Assembly (NCBI RefSeq): GCF_019797865.1
Contig: NZ_CP081869.1
Span: 3,187,501 to 3,251,500, forward strand
Source of the DNA: Chenggangzhangella methanolivorans
GTDB taxonomy: Bacteria; Pseudomonadota; Alphaproteobacteria; Rhizobiales; Methylopilaceae
Length of the DNA stretch: 64,000 bases
Direction of reading: 5' to 3'
The notes under the pieces were generated by a model. That model was not told the origin of the DNA. It did no database searches and was given only the letters and a program-made list of their open reading frames with translations. A program made the translations under genes and the position numbers. Below, in pieces: positions 63,901-64,000 of the stretch (position 1 is its first letter; each line of letters opens with the position of its first letter).

Positions 63901-64000
63901 GCTGGTTGAGGTGGAACAGCGCCCGGCCGATCTCGGCGAGCGTCAGTTCTTCGGACAGCGCCCGGGCGCGAAGCTCGTAAGGGTCGAGGCCTTCGAGCGC
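60992..64000 (-). CDS. cas9: CRISPR-associated endonuclease Cas9 (type II-C), 5' end outside window
   Basis: The RNA-guided DNA nuclease of the locus; 1,002 codons are present, reading from the right edge to TGA at 60992. From the N-terminal side: arginine-rich bridge helix (GRALFHLNQRRGFKSNRK, complete), REC lobe, RuvC-II (PPEEIAIELARELKL, Glu), HNH (VDVDHILPFTKTLDDSNANK with the Asp-His pair and Asn), RuvC-III (RKDHRHHAIDAAVIGIVD, His and Asp), and the PAM-interacting C-terminus (YRYDVWELKDGKWVSEVVSM, YPSPNTLKAWR). Only RuvC-I, expected within about 50 residues further upstream, is missing. The compact size (about 1,050 residues total) and the absence of csn2/cas4 identify type II-C. The frame is intact throughout. 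Confidence 0.95.
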   Translation of the reverse strand, partial: ALEGLDPYELRARALSEELTLAEIGRALFHLNQRRGFKSNRKAERGKDEDAGKIALGVEALREAMDEAGAETLGAFLYGRRVSAPNDNEIPWVRTRLKAGSADAYDFYPSRAILEDEFQTIWERQSPYHPDVLTEEAHDCLYEIVFHQRPLKAPKIGRCTLVSDEERLPKAHPLFQRRRLLEEVNALQIVRPGEKAERLTREQRDTLLLKLHDKRRVSFESLRKALKLDPDARFNKESENRKELIGDEIAAAFSDKKRFGKLWLHLTPEEQWEVVETLQDLETDEDEQNFRTWLRETYKLDDEAARAVCGAPVPEGFGRFGSTATTRLIEALKAEVIVYSEAVETAGFTHHSDFRTGEIFEDAKTGRPALPYYGVALERHILPGTADPNEIDDALRIGRLTNPTVHIGLNQLRKVVNDLIGRFGPPEEIAIELARELKLDEDEKKKRNRENNENRIAAEKRSKKLIELRQPDTGGNRALLKLWEELNLENVLDRRCPYSGRQISAEMLFNGTVDVDHILPFTKTLDDSNANKTVCLREANRLKRNRSPFEAQADFARQFGADAEWEAIGARAAKMPRNKRWRFEPDAMQKFDSDDPEFGKSFIARQLTDTQHLSRLAREYLSALYPHRGEGSSRVWVSPGRLTEMVRRKLGLNDLLHDHNLGADQPKNRKDHRHHAIDAAVIGIVDRGMLQAAARASGQEGADGREKIVFPEPWEGFREDLRRAVNAIVVSHRPDHGTVSKASLAKGADKTAGRLHNDTAYGLTGQKDARGNDIVVHRAPLSSFKKPADLEDIRDEHLKQALKDWTAGKEGAAFEQALRAFGDKELGPRSYPNIRRVRMVEPLKVIPIRDRNGRAYKGYKGDSNYRYDVWELKDGKWVSEVVSMFDAHSAAWSSAIRAANPTAKKVLSLHRDDVLAIEREGAVELMRIVKFSEKQFALAAPNEAGALKARDADKSDPFKYVYPSPNTLKAWRARQIRVDPLGRVSDPGFPARTAVRRTKPKA

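Overview
The window is a GC-rich alphaproteobacterial chromosome segment, most likely from a methylotrophic Hyphomicrobiales (Rhizobiales) bacterium. Support for this is a PQQ methanol dehydrogenase of the lanthanide (XoxF) type at 23.1-24.9 kb, the argH-lptM-lysA order, the base composition and the typical intergenic palindromes. Many host genes, including argH, lysA and xoxF, read correctly only if one or two single-base frameshifts are bridged. I treat these as one gene each. Uncorrected sequencing indels explain the pattern better than gene decay, and this should be kept in mind for every 'broken' gene listed.

Layout: (1) 0-3 kb, a glycosyltransferase and a repeat protein of the kind found in surface-polysaccharide loci. 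(2) 3.1-10.8 kb, a signalling cluster: a LuxR-type response regulator convergent with a three-gene operon (receiver-TackOD1 protein, multi-PAS hybrid histidine kinase, MASE1 histidine kinase). (3) 11-13.6 kb, a sulfonate/nitrate-type ABC importer with permease and ATPase in one reading frame. (4) 14-22.9 kb, an EmrAB-type efflux pair, two LysR regulators, an alpha/beta hydrolase, a membrane protein and a ChaA-type cation/proton antiporter. (5) 23-25 kb, solitary xoxF behind an AT-rich leader. (6) 25.1-27.2 kb, small exported proteins (SH3, YARHG).

(7) 27.77-48.68 kb, a ~20.9-kb integrated element in the 3' end of a tRNA-Glu(CTC) gene. It is bounded by 51-bp direct repeats and has a tyrosine integrase just inside the left end. 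It carries an AlpA-like regulator, a Toprim primase/helicase, a Nu1-like small terminase candidate and a tape-measure protein with an embedded M15-type peptidase. I see no large terminase, portal, capsid or tail-fibre gene. A tandem IS-like repeat sits at the place where packaging/head genes would be expected. The rest is accessory cargo: a VasI/TagO-like gene, a DUF1131-like gene, a two-gene unit with a membrane-anchored member, a cold-shock gene and an AT-rich two-gene unit at the right end. A strikingly structured non-coding stretch lies at 44.70-44.85 kb.

(8) 48.9-56.7 kb, host housekeeping: DUF779, an SDR oxidoreductase, a RutE-like reductase, TlpA-like thioredoxin, argH, lptM, lysA, recR and a TPR lipoprotein, interleaved with palindromic intergenic repeats. 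(9) 56.9-58.6 kb, gamma-glutamyltransferase. (10) 58.65-64.0 kb, a type II-C CRISPR-Cas locus: a 15-repeat array (the outermost repeat degenerate), cas2, cas1 and about 1,000 codons of cas9, which runs off the right edge. No tracrRNA anti-repeat was seen inside the window.
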